A stretch of DNA of 64,000 nucleotides, from the NCBI GenBank assembly GCA_003345595.1, contig PRDI01000099.1:1-64000 (forward strand), given 5' to 3'. Positions 25,680-33,535 of the stretch are shown piece after piece. Positions within the stretch are counted from its first letter, which is position 1. The number at the start of each line of letters is the position of its first letter. The notes beneath the pieces are model-generated. The model was given only the letters and a program-made list of their open reading frames with translations. It had not been told where the DNA came from and did not search any database. Origin of the DNA: Candidatus Thorarchaeota archaeon (GTDB lineage: Archaea > Asgardarchaeota > Thorarchaeia > Thorarchaeales > Thorarchaeaceae). A program made the position numbers and the translations under genes.

Positions 25680-26168
25680 TCAGACTAGTATGAGTCCGGA
25701 GGGCGACATCCTGTACCTTCTCAGCCTAGATGGCAGCCATGGAAACCTGTCAATCCAATCTAGGAACCTGTCATTGCTGACTATGTCTGCTCCCTTCTCC
25801 TCAGCGGTCCTTATGATCAGAAGGTCGTCATCAGTACCCTTTGGTGCCTGGATGACCTGTCTTTTGGATATCATGTCTGCAAGAGCTTCATCTCTGTCGA
25901 TTTGATGAATCAGGGCCCCTGAAACAACAACAATGGGGACAAACCCTACACTGGCAAGACTACGACTGGCGGTCACAATGTTCTCGAGTCTTGGCTGTCC
26001 GTCAGTGGAGAGGTAGTATGCCACATTGCTCCCATCGATGATGACTACCTTTCTCACGGCTCTTCCTCTGGGAGCATTTCTCTCCTGTCTGCACCGCATG
26101 ACATGCTCGTCCAACATGTCCCGACGGAAGAGCTTGTCGCAGTAAGGACATCGTGCCCGTTTTGACAA
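25680..26168 (-). CDS. NYN/PIN-like ribonuclease with N-terminal zinc knuckle
   Basis: A 162-residue protein. Residues 7-26 form a C2HC zinc finger (CPYCDKLFRRDMLDEHVMRC). A Zc3h12a/Regnase-type NYN nuclease domain follows, with the acidic metal-binding residues in IDGSNVA, GTDDDLLI and VSNDRFLDW. It should cleave RNA in a metal-dependent way in the cytoplasm, with the finger recognising substrate or partner. Eukaryotic relatives degrade mRNAs; archaeal ones are not well characterised as far as I know. It stands alone between alaS and a 278-base gene-free stretch. Confidence 0.85.
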   Translation of the reverse strand: MSKRARCPYCDKLFRRDMLDEHVMRCRQERNAPRGRAVRKVVIIDGSNVAYYLSTDGQPRLENIVTASRSLASVGFVPIVVVSGALIHQIDRDEALADMISKRQVIQAPKGTDDDLLIIRTAEEKGADIVSNDRFLDWIDRFPWLPSRLRRYRMSPSGLILV

Positions 26169-26305
26169 TGGCTCAGCCTCTCATACGTTGCGACCTACAG
26201 AGCTGTTCCCAATAAGAATCCGCTTGTGCTGGCGACGAGCGCAGCCCATGTCCAGTCACTCATCACATGAGCAGTTGAGCACCGGTTCCGGACGTGCTAA
26301 CTAAA

Positions 26306-26394
26306 GATAATTAAAGAAATGATTACATAACATCTTAGGCGTCCAATCTCCGTTGTGCTCGTCCTCCCGGCGGCATATCGCGGAGGCGGACGCC
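26306..26394 (+). ncRNA. Candidate structured RNA with own TATA box
   Basis: In the 278-base gap between two minus-strand genes. GATAATTAAAG (26306-26316) lies 22-32 bases before GGCGTCC (26338-26344), which pairs perfectly with GGACGCC (26388-26394). CTCCG (26348-26352) and CGGAG (26381-26385) form an inner stem. CCTCC (26363-26367) can pair with GGAGG as an alternative. A second hairpin, AATTCCA...TGGAATT, follows near 26410-26432. On the other strand the same structure would lie 3' of the metallophosphoesterase or 5' of the NYN gene. The strand and the RNA identity are inferences. Confidence 0.35.
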
Positions 26395-26446
26395 ACCGTC
26401 TTCTTGTCAATTCCATAGAAATCGTGGAATTACTGTACACAGATTC

Positions 26447-27358
26447 TCACGGATGATTCCCGTAGGGGAGGTCTGCACATATGTCCCCCTCTACAAAGCC
26501 CGGTACCTCTACAGTATCGCCGTTGATGTCAATCTGGGCGACAGCCGCGCGGACTAGATCAGTGATTCCCTCGTCGGATGGTCTACCATACCCTAGAGGA
26601 ACAGTCAATGCCGTGATTGGCCCTATCTGCGCCTTCTTCCTGACATGGCTGTGACCAGAGATGGACAGTCTGACCCTAGTATCCTTCAGAAGAATCTTGC
26701 CTGTGCTTTCCGCTCCCATGAAGGCCGAGAAGAAATCCCATGGCAGTCTGCCCTTGTAGAAGGATAGCTCTCGAAAAGGAATGTGATGTGACACATAGAC
26801 TACGCGTTCAATTTCACCAGGCAGGTTAGAGAGGTCATACTCAAGTCTTCTGTTGAACAATTCTGTCGCCTCACAATCGCTAAAGTCCCACTCTATGCTG
26901 AAGGCATCAAACCAGACCTCTCCTCTGAACTCCTTCTGCTCATACGCGCTGTCAGGAATGCGCAGATCATGGCTTCTTAGCGAGTAGTCATACCAACCGA
27001 TGCTGCCCACAAACGCCAGGTCATCAACGATGTATGGATTGTCCGGTAGATGAATGAACCCATTTGCCCGACAAGTTTCTCCTATCACATGGGAATACTT
27101 CTCAAGTGAACTGAAGCGGTTGTCTTCCTCAAGCCACAGGTCGTGGTTGCCCGCCACGTAAAGATTCTCGCACTCTGGAATGCTAAGTTTCGCCAGTGTC
27201 TGCGAAAGCATTTGTGACCTGTCACTGATGTCTCCCGCTATGATAAACACGTCCGGTGACAACTCCTCAACGCGCGCCCGGATTCCGTCCACAAGTGCCT
27301 TGTCGCTTCCGTCGCTGCGGACATGTAGGTCTGAGATAGCTGCTATCCTCATGGTCAT
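26447..27358 (-). CDS. Calcineurin-like metallophosphoesterase
   Basis: A 303-residue dinuclear-metal phosphoesterase. The five metal motifs are in order: ISDLHVRSD, IAGDISDRS, VAGNHDLW, VSHHIPF and ISGHSHVRK. It belongs to the Ser/Thr-phosphatase-like superfamily that includes nucleases, nucleotidases and diesterases; the sequence does not say which. A middle insertion (residues about 115-175) carries WYDYSLRS and could shape the substrate site. ATG at 27358 or 27352 are equally possible. Divergent from the FAD-linked oxidase gene. Confidence 0.85.
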   Translation of the reverse strand: MTMRIAAISDLHVRSDGSDKALVDGIRARVEELSPDVFIIAGDISDRSQMLSQTLAKLSIPECENLYVAGNHDLWLEEDNRFSSLEKYSHVIGETCRANGFIHLPDNPYIVDDLAFVGSIGWYDYSLRSHDLRIPDSAYEQKEFRGEVWFDAFSIEWDFSDCEATELFNRRLEYDLSNLPGEIERVVYVSHHIPFRELSFYKGRLPWDFFSAFMGAESTGKILLKDTRVRLSISGHSHVRKKAQIGPITALTVPLGYGRPSDEGITDLVRAAVAQIDINGDTVEVPGFVEGDICADLPYGNHP

Positions 27359-27485
27359 CCCTTCAGTTTCAGCAACATCCCTGAGCGTATGGCAACCATT
27401 CGGTGGGCGTCTTGGACCTGTTGGTGTGATACTGTTTCCCTATACAAGTTAGTAATAGGCGGACATACCACAGCTTTGATATCCT

Positions 27486-29192
27486 GTGCCCAGAGTGACC
27501 CCTGTCAATCGTTCGATGGTGGACACGATGGCCAACGAGATCAGAGCATACAAGCCCAGAGATGCTGACTTATCGAAGATGAAGGTGGTCACAGACCCCA
27601 AGGAGATAGCTGACAGCTACGGGCTCTACCTTGATGATGAGTCTCATTCATTTGATGGCCATGCCGATCAGATAGTCTTTCCATCGACTGAGGAAGAACT
27701 GGCAACAGTTCTTAAGAACGCATATGGGCGTGCTCAGCAAATCACTATTCAAGGCGGGCGGACGGGTCTCACTGGAGGAGCAGTTCCACTGGGAGGAGTG
27801 GCTCTGAATCTGGAGAAGATGAAGCAGCTGCTCTATGTTAGTTACTCCTCCGAGGAGCAATTCTACTCAGTGGCAGCACAATCCGGGATGTCGCTTGAGG
27901 ACTTAATCAAGGCAGTCACATCAAAAGCACTTGGGGTTCTGAGGGGGAAGGGAACCAGAGAGCAGCAACAGGCACTTGAGAAGTTCCTTGCCGATCCTCG
28001 GAGCTATTACTTCCCTGTCGACCCAACGGAAACAACTGCTTGGCTGGGTGGACTCGTAGCCTGCAACGCATCAGGAGCGAGGACCTTCAGGTATGGGGCA
28101 GTCAGAAACTGGGTACGCAGAATCAAGGTCGTGCTGGTCAATGGTGACGTCCTAGATATCGAACGCGGTAAGGTGTTCGCTCAGGACCGCAAGTTCCGAG
28201 TGGTCCTCAGCAATGGGTCAAAGATCGAGTTCTTGGTGCCGAGCTATTCAATGCCGAAGACCAAGAATGCGGCTGGCCTTTACACAAAACCAGACATGGA
28301 CCTTATCGATCTGTTCATTGGTTCTGAAGGAATACTTGGCGTGGTCACTGAGGTTGAACTCATCTTGGCGGAGATGCCTAAGAACATAATGTCAGTCATG
28401 GCATTCTTCCCCAGTGAGGATGACGCGGTTGGTTTTGTCTACGATGCCAGATCTGACAGTTCAAAGGTGAGAATGGACTTCCTTGAGTACTTCGGACCTA
28501 CCGCCTTGAAGATGATTCGTGAAAAGGCCAGCTCAGCCGGAATCAAGGTCCCTGCAATGACCGACCGCACACAAGCAATCGTGTTTTTCGAGTTTCCATA
28601 TCGTGACGAGGAGATGGAGGAGAAAGTAATGGCTCTCGAAGAGATGCTGAATAGCCACAACTCCTCCTCTGAGTCAAGCTGGGCGGGACTCGACCGGACA
28701 GAGTTGGAGAAGATGAAGGTGGTGCGCCACTTCGTGCCTGAAACCATCAACGCCATCATCGCGAAGCGCAAGCAAGAGTATCATGAAGTGCACAAGATTG
28801 GAACTGACATGGCAGTCCCCGATCAGGCACTAAGAGAGTACCTCAAGTTCTATCACGATACACTTGAGCGGCAGGGCATGGAATACGTTGTTTTTGGTCA
28901 CATTGGGAATAACCACTTACACGTGAACATGATGCCACGAAACAATGAGGAGGTCGAACAGGGCATGGAAAACTACATGCTCTTCGCAAGGAAGGCAGTC
29001 GAGCTAGGCGGTACGGTCGCCGCCGAACATGGAATCGGGAAGCTGAAACGAGCCTTCCTCGAAATGATGTACGGCCCAAAGGGAATCTCTGAGATGCAGG
29101 CAGTGAAGAAGGCACTCGATCCGAAGTGGTTGCTCAATCCTGGCGACATGGTCCCAGTCCCGCGCGAGTTCAGCCAGAGGAAGGTCCAGTAA
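27486..29192 (+). CDS. FAD-linked 2-hydroxyacid dehydrogenase (GlcD/D-lactate dehydrogenase-like)
   Basis: A 568-residue flavoprotein of the VAO/PCMH family that oxidises 2-hydroxyacids such as D-lactate, glycolate or D-2-hydroxyglutarate. The FAD-binding PCMH domain shows ITIQGGRTGLTGGAVPLGG and DLFIGSEGILGVVTEVEL. The C-terminal cap has the family His cluster FGHIGNNHLHVNMMP and GTVAAEHGIGKLKR. The region at residues ~150-172 (KGTREQQQALEKFLADPRSYYFPVDP) is an insertion relative to simple GlcD. Several starts are possible (GTG 27486, ATG 27516 or 27528). No Fe-S partner is adjacent. Confidence 0.85.
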   Translation: MPRVTPVNRSMVDTMANEIRAYKPRDADLSKMKVVTDPKEIADSYGLYLDDESHSFDGHADQIVFPSTEEELATVLKNAYGRAQQITIQGGRTGLTGGAVPLGGVALNLEKMKQLLYVSYSSEEQFYSVAAQSGMSLEDLIKAVTSKALGVLRGKGTREQQQALEKFLADPRSYYFPVDPTETTAWLGGLVACNASGARTFRYGAVRNWVRRIKVVLVNGDVLDIERGKVFAQDRKFRVVLSNGSKIEFLVPSYSMPKTKNAAGLYTKPDMDLIDLFIGSEGILGVVTEVELILAEMPKNIMSVMAFFPSEDDAVGFVYDARSDSSKVRMDFLEYFGPTALKMIREKASSAGIKVPAMTDRTQAIVFFEFPYRDEEMEEKVMALEEMLNSHNSSSESSWAGLDRTELEKMKVVRHFVPETINAIIAKRKQEYHEVHKIGTDMAVPDQALREYLKFYHDTLERQGMEYVVFGHIGNNHLHVNMMPRNNEEVEQGMENYMLFARKAVELGGTVAAEHGIGKLKRAFLEMMYGPKGISEMQAVKKALDPKWLLNPGDMVPVPREFSQRKVQ

Positions 29193-29463
29193 AGGAGCAC
29201 ACTTCATCCTCGACCTGTCTAATCTTATCACACAAGTCGGGTTCCTCTTGACACAATCGCTTCATATCCCTGATACCGACAGCAGTCCAGTATTGCTTCA
29301 AGGCGTTTTCAGTGCTCTGACAGCAGCCATCATGGCATTGTGAAAGACTGCTACGAATCTCGTCAACGATCTGGTCGATGGGCATCTTCCTGATTCTCAC
29401 TCGTGTCCAGTAGTCACAGTCCTTGCCTCGGCAGGGCCCTTTCACAATGACACACCAGGCCAT
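29170..29463 (-). CDS. Cysteine-rich small protein
   Basis: Ninety-seven residues from the ATG at 29463 (MAWCVIVKGPCRGKDCDYW); the track start at 29514 adds a hydrophobic stretch that sits on the likely promoter (TTAATAAT near 29516). Eight cysteines occur as C-x6-C-x4-C near the N-terminus, HDGCC in the middle and C-x6-C plus a final Cys at the end. This suggests an Fe-S or zinc site. The N-terminal MAWCVIxKGPCRGxDCDxW pattern seems familiar from archaeal proteins of unknown function. It overlaps the end of the convergent oxidase gene by 23 bases. Confidence 0.55.
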   Translation of the reverse strand: MAWCVIVKGPCRGKDCDYWTRVRIRKMPIDQIVDEIRSSLSQCHDGCCQSTENALKQYWTAVGIRDMKRLCQEEPDLCDKIRQVEDEVCSFTGPSSG

Positions 29464-29710
29464 CAGATACCATCCCAGTGGGCTTACCAACCAAGGGAGA
29501 TGTTTCTTAAGCATTATTAACCAGACCGAGTCGGTTCTGATTCCTTCAGCGGGGCTCAGCTTGTCGTGCTGGACCAGCCTCCAATCTCCTTTTGCTGATA
29601 GCTAGGCACCGTGAAGGTACAACCGTTCTCACTTGGCGACAGGCCAAGAGCTACACATCTTGAAGCTCGTATTCTCATCATGGCCAAGTGCCTATTCGCC
29701 GCCCACAACA

Positions 29711-29740
29711 CATGTGACTGTGTGGAGGCAGTCACACATG
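29711..29740. promoter_or_regulatory. Imperfect inverted repeat, possible operator
   Basis: CATGTGACTG (29711-29720) and CAGTCACACATG (29729-29740) are inverted copies differing by two bases, and each contains a CACATG core. They lie at the 5' end of a winged-helix gene. An autoregulatory site is a natural reading but is untested. Confidence 0.35.
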
Positions 29741-30043
29741 ATTAAATCAAATCCTCGAAGGCGTATTGTCCAAACAAAACAGGTGTTTGATGCAACTATG
29801 ATGGGAGATGAACAACTGGCGGCGGAGCTGAACAGTCGGAAGCTCACGAAGAGCCAGTCAATTGTGCTGCGCATCTTGCGAGAGAACGGCATGCGTGGAG
29901 CCACTCCAAAGCAGATCGTAGACGAGGTTTCTTTTGCCCCTCGAACCGTCAGATATGCTCTGAGAAAGCTTTTGAAACGAAAGCTGATTCGACGTATTCC
30001 GTGTCTGCAGGACATGCGCCAGTATCTATACTTCCCGGTATAG
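29738..30043 (+). CDS. Winged-helix DNA-binding protein
   Basis: About 101 residues with a basic leader (KSNPRRRIVQTKQ) and a winged-helix domain (LTKSQSIVLRILRENG, ATPKQIVDEVSFAPRTVRYALRKLLKRKLIRRI), ending in an aromatic strand (RQYLYFPV). This is a MarR/IclR-like small archaeal regulator fold. The start is uncertain: ATG 29738 overlaps the inverted repeat, while ATG 29798 or 29801 (MGDEQLAAELN) would leave the repeat and GATTAAATC as operator and TATA box. Likely a transcription regulator controlling itself. Confidence 0.7.
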   Translation: MIKSNPRRRIVQTKQVFDATMMGDEQLAAELNSRKLTKSQSIVLRILRENGMRGATPKQIVDEVSFAPRTVRYALRKLLKRKLIRRIPCLQDMRQYLYFPV

Positions 30044-30090
30044 ATTCCACAAGTGAGAGAGGACGGCATTTCAGACCGCAAGGTCCCCTC

Positions 30091-31506
30091 TCAGGCCTTG
30101 CGAATCTCGATTCTGCCCATTAGGCTATCTTTTCCAGCGAACAGCACCTTCCCGTGTGCCTTGACAAGCTCAGAATAGACATCTATTGGGTTGTCGATCC
30201 TCGCCAGCATGTCGGCACTGTAGGCACATATTGCAATCATTGGGATGTCGAGGAAAGTATGCAGTGCCTGCTCGTACTGAATGAGTTGGGGGACCATCTG
30301 ATGCTGAATGAAGCAGCCCGTTTCACCCGTGACCCTCATGCCCCGGAATCCATCTGTCATGGCCTCTCTGTAGAGATTGTCCCATGAGGTCATGACTTCT
30401 GGCATGCTGAACTCGCCGTTTCTAATGTAGAAGCCATCGTAGCTCAGGACATCAAGTGCACCAGACTTTTCGTACTCCCTTACTTCGACACCGAATTGCT
30501 CCATTCCTCGTCTTATTTCATCTGGGGTTTCTTCTGAACATATGTACTTCGCGGCCTCGCCGTTCTCCAAGCCTGCCTTGATGTAGTTGAAGAGCGTGTT
30601 CCGCTTTGCGACTTGAGAGTCGTAGACAAGGATCACATGGTCTCTCGGCCTGAGTCGTTTGAGTATACGAGTGATCTTCTCAGATGACGAGAGTCTGAAG
30701 GTCTTCCAGTCCGTTGAGGTTCGGAAGTGGTCTTCGAAGTCTCTCTCTATGAGCCCAAGCAGACTGCCATCACTGGTCCACAGACACTTGCCTTCTGCCG
30801 CCCCGCCTTCTGTGGACGTGACAATCATGGCCTCCCTTCCGTCGAACACAACGTAGCGACTAGGGAACCCATCACCGTACTTCAGAGAGAAAGAGTGTCC
30901 CGGGAAACATTTGTCCAGCGTCCTCGGAATCATCTGCTCGTCGTCAGGACAGTCCGTGAGGATGCGGACCTTGACGTTCCTACTCTTGAGTCTCCCGAAA
31001 TCGTCTGCATAGGATGAGAGGAGCCGAGCGACGTTCTCGCTTGAGTCCACAATGTCAATCGAACTCTTTGCACCTGCAATCAGAGAGGCGGTTCTCTTTG
31101 TCATTGCATCCCTCTCAGATATCAGCACGAAGTTTGAGATTTCCTCATTCTTGTCTATCTCCTCGTCGGTTCCCCTGAAGGTGCTCAGGACATCGTTCTT
31201 CTTGGCAGTCAGTTCCAGTATGTGCCTATCCGACTCCTCTTTCTTGCGTGCAATCAGTTTCGACAGGGCATCTTCAAGGGGCAAGGCCTTCACTTTGACA
31301 GGTCTGCCTAGCACTCTGTCTACCAATCCCCCCTTCTCGAGCTTCGGCAGAGTTCTGTAGACTTCCTCTCGACGAATCCTCGCGAGCTTTGAGATCCTAC
31401 CTGCGGAGGTCGTACCCAGCTTAACTACGGCCAGATAGACCTTGGCCTCATATGGTGTTAACCCGAAATCCGAGAGCATCTTGGCGCTCTGTTCCAGCTC
31501 AGACAA
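30091..31506 (-). CDS. TrmB-family regulator fused to a MEDS sensor domain
   Basis: A 471-residue protein. Residues 1-75 are a TrmB winged helix (LSDFGLTPYEAKVYLAVVKLG, ARIRREEVYRTLPKLEKGGLV). A short coiled coil (residues ~85-115) and a TrmB-type PLD-like middle domain follow (SSIDIVDSSENVARLL, VRILTDCPDDEQM). From about residue 280 to 455 there is a MEDS domain (RDHVILVYDSQVAKRNTLFNYI, YICSEETPDEIRRGM, FRGMRVTGE), a RecA-like sensory domain known from DcmR and KaiC-like signalling. TrmB proteins usually sense sugars; the added MEDS domain suggests another signal. Divergent from the membrane hydrolase at 31658. Confidence 0.8.
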   Translation of the reverse strand: MSELEQSAKMLSDFGLTPYEAKVYLAVVKLGTTSAGRISKLARIRREEVYRTLPKLEKGGLVDRVLGRPVKVKALPLEDALSKLIARKKEESDRHILELTAKKNDVLSTFRGTDEEIDKNEEISNFVLISERDAMTKRTASLIAGAKSSIDIVDSSENVARLLSSYADDFGRLKSRNVKVRILTDCPDDEQMIPRTLDKCFPGHSFSLKYGDGFPSRYVVFDGREAMIVTSTEGGAAEGKCLWTSDGSLLGLIERDFEDHFRTSTDWKTFRLSSSEKITRILKRLRPRDHVILVYDSQVAKRNTLFNYIKAGLENGEAAKYICSEETPDEIRRGMEQFGVEVREYEKSGALDVLSYDGFYIRNGEFSMPEVMTSWDNLYREAMTDGFRGMRVTGETGCFIQHQMVPQLIQYEQALHTFLDIPMIAICAYSADMLARIDNPIDVYSELVKAHGKVLFAGKDSLMGRIEIRKA

Positions 31507-31657
31507 GACAGAATCGACTCCTTGCAGCGAAAGTTATCCGAATAATGTATCACTGTGTATTTGAGAGTATTGGCTCAAGTTGTGTGAGAGTTTCTCTGGG
31601 CCTACCTAAGCAGAGGTTGGGCACCAACACTTATCTCTTGGACTCAGTTTATTCATA

Positions 31658-33436
31658 GTGGGCGGAAGGAAGTTGCCAAGGGAACCACGATACATCGCAC
31701 TCTTCATACTGTCAGTCGTTCTTGCATCGGCAATCTACATGGGCTGGTCTGCTGAGAGAGCTCTCGGAGAAGTCGCTGTGGGAGACTTCCAGATTGTTCG
31801 GGCGAATGGCAGAACCGTCGATTTCTCTGTTTTCAAGCCCCGCACACAGACCTATAGCGGTCCCTTGCCCGCAGTCTTGACCATCCATGGAATCTCTGCA
31901 TCAAGGGATGCCATGCTGCCCTTCAACACTGAATTGGCACGAAGGAACTTCACAGTCGTGTCTGTGGACCTGGCTGGCCATGGGGTGTCCTCTGAAACGT
32001 TCAGCTTCTCTACGTTCCTAGAGGTCGCCAAAGATGCTTACGAGGCTGTTCGCTATGTCCAGCTGAGCGATCCTGGCACCAGCAACTTCACCTATGGTGT
32101 CCTTGGACACTCACTGGGTGCTGGTGTCGCACTCCTCATGCAGGCGATGCCTGTACAGCCCAATGCCACAGTGATTATTGGTGGAGGGATAGGTGAGAAC
32201 TTCGGAGGACTGTCGTTGCCCCTCAATCAGACTCATCCTCAGAATCTCATGATTGCTTGCGGCCTGTACGACGAGCTGGTATCTCCGGCATCAGCCATCG
32301 AATCGCTGAAGACCGCAACCGGGCTGTCAGATGTCAATGAGAACACAACCTACGGCAGCTTTCTGAACGGGACCGCAAGGAAGCTTGTGCTGAGCAACAC
32401 CGATCATCTGTTCGAAATGTCTGATCCCGTGATTGTCACTCAGTCAGTTGACTGGATGGGACGTTCGCTTCAGGGAGTACACCAGCTCGAACAACACACA
32501 CTTTCACCATCTAGCCACATCTACCAGTACGCAACCATTGCCGTCGCGATTCAGTCATCATCTGTTCTGTTGGCAGTCCTTCCCCTATTCCTCATTACGT
32601 ACTCAATACTACCATTGAAGCTCAGGCCAACACGGGCACAAAATGACCTGCCCGAACTCTCGACGAGGAGGAGTCTTGAGTCCAGTTTCCTGATTGGAGT
32701 CTTTGCTGGCGTTCTGTTTCTTTCGATTATGCTGATGGGTCTCATGCTTGAGTTCGCCGGATTGGCCCTCATTCCGGTATCGTTTGGCACTACTCTAACG
32801 CTCTACTCCATAATCATGTACTTTGTCGTTGGTTTCTCCGTGAGATGGCTCCTTGGTAGAAAGCCGGAGCACGCCGGCGACGATGCAGGTTCCGACGACA
32901 GACGTAAGCTGGCACTCCATGACCTCTCCAGGTCGCTTGTCCTCTTGATTCCGGTCATAGTCTGGTTGTTTCTCTGGTCTTGGTTGTCTTCATCATTAGC
33001 TGGAATCAGGCTTGCCGCTACCCCTCAGACGACAGGAGCTGCCAGTCTAGAAAGAGCGGCATACACTGGGGTCTTGACTCTGACACTCCTCCCTCTTTTC
33101 TATGCAGATGCAGTGTGGCTAGATGGAGTAGCCAAAGTGACCTCGGGTTGGTCTTCGCTCTTCTCGTTGTCTAAGAAGTGTGTGGGTGTGATTGTTTACA
33201 GGTTGGCTGGATTCGGTATCGTGGTGGGACTGCTCTATATCCCGTTTCTTGCTGGGGCCCAACTGGGATTCATAATGTTCGTGGCACTACTCATGCTTCC
33301 CTTCGCTGTCCTATTCGGCTTTAGTGCACTGGTCACCCTATGGGTTGGAGGACTGACAAAGAACCTGTTGGCTGCCGCTCTGCTTAACGCATTTCTCTTG
33401 GCTATGATTGTGGCCAGCACGTTCGAGATCATCTGA
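31658..33436 (+). CDS. Membrane-anchored alpha/beta hydrolase with polytopic C-terminus
   Basis: A 592-residue protein. An N-terminal membrane anchor (YIALFILSVVLASAIYMGW) is followed by an extracytoplasmic alpha/beta-hydrolase domain (oxyanion region TIHGISASRD, nucleophile elbow GHSLGAGVA, acid near GLYDELVSP, His in NTDHLFEM) with several N-glycosylation-like sequons. From residue ~290 there are about seven membrane helices. Nucleophile, acid and His are all visible, so it should be an active serine hydrolase (lipase, esterase or peptidase) facing outward. The fusion to a polytopic domain is unusual. GTG start. Confidence 0.75.
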   Translation: MGGRKLPREPRYIALFILSVVLASAIYMGWSAERALGEVAVGDFQIVRANGRTVDFSVFKPRTQTYSGPLPAVLTIHGISASRDAMLPFNTELARRNFTVVSVDLAGHGVSSETFSFSTFLEVAKDAYEAVRYVQLSDPGTSNFTYGVLGHSLGAGVALLMQAMPVQPNATVIIGGGIGENFGGLSLPLNQTHPQNLMIACGLYDELVSPASAIESLKTATGLSDVNENTTYGSFLNGTARKLVLSNTDHLFEMSDPVIVTQSVDWMGRSLQGVHQLEQHTLSPSSHIYQYATIAVAIQSSSVLLAVLPLFLITYSILPLKLRPTRAQNDLPELSTRRSLESSFLIGVFAGVLFLSIMLMGLMLEFAGLALIPVSFGTTLTLYSIIMYFVVGFSVRWLLGRKPEHAGDDAGSDDRRKLALHDLSRSLVLLIPVIVWLFLWSWLSSSLAGIRLAATPQTTGAASLERAAYTGVLTLTLLPLFYADAVWLDGVAKVTSGWSSLFSLSKKCVGVIVYRLAGFGIVVGLLYIPFLAGAQLGFIMFVALLMLPFAVLFGFSALVTLWVGGLTKNLLAAALLNAFLLAMIVASTFEII

Positions 33437-33466
33437 TCCTGGAAAGTAGTAGGCAGAAAGAGAACA

Positions 33467-33515
33467 GGCGCGTGCATCTGCTGTCGTTTCCTGATTGTGA
33501 TTCATCACACGCGCC
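33467..33515. terminator. Inverted repeat between convergent genes
   Basis: GGCGCGTG (33467-33474) and CACGCGCC (33508-33515) are perfect 8-base arms with a 33-base loop, centred between the ends of the hydrolase gene and ahcY. It may act as a two-way termination or mRNA-stability structure. No T-run follows either arm. Confidence 0.3.
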
Positions 33516-33535
33516 AAGAGCCACAGTTGCGGACA

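Noticed and set aside
25561-25905. 114-codon plus-strand ORF next to alaS
   Set aside because: Its first 40 codons look protein-like, but the rest is antisense to the NYN gene core motifs; no complete gene can be supported.
26338-26394. tRNA-like 7-base acceptor stem (GGCGTCC/GGACGCC)
   Set aside because: Only 57 bases long, no T-arm (GGTTCRA) sequence, no recognisable anticodon arm; kept only as a candidate structured RNA.
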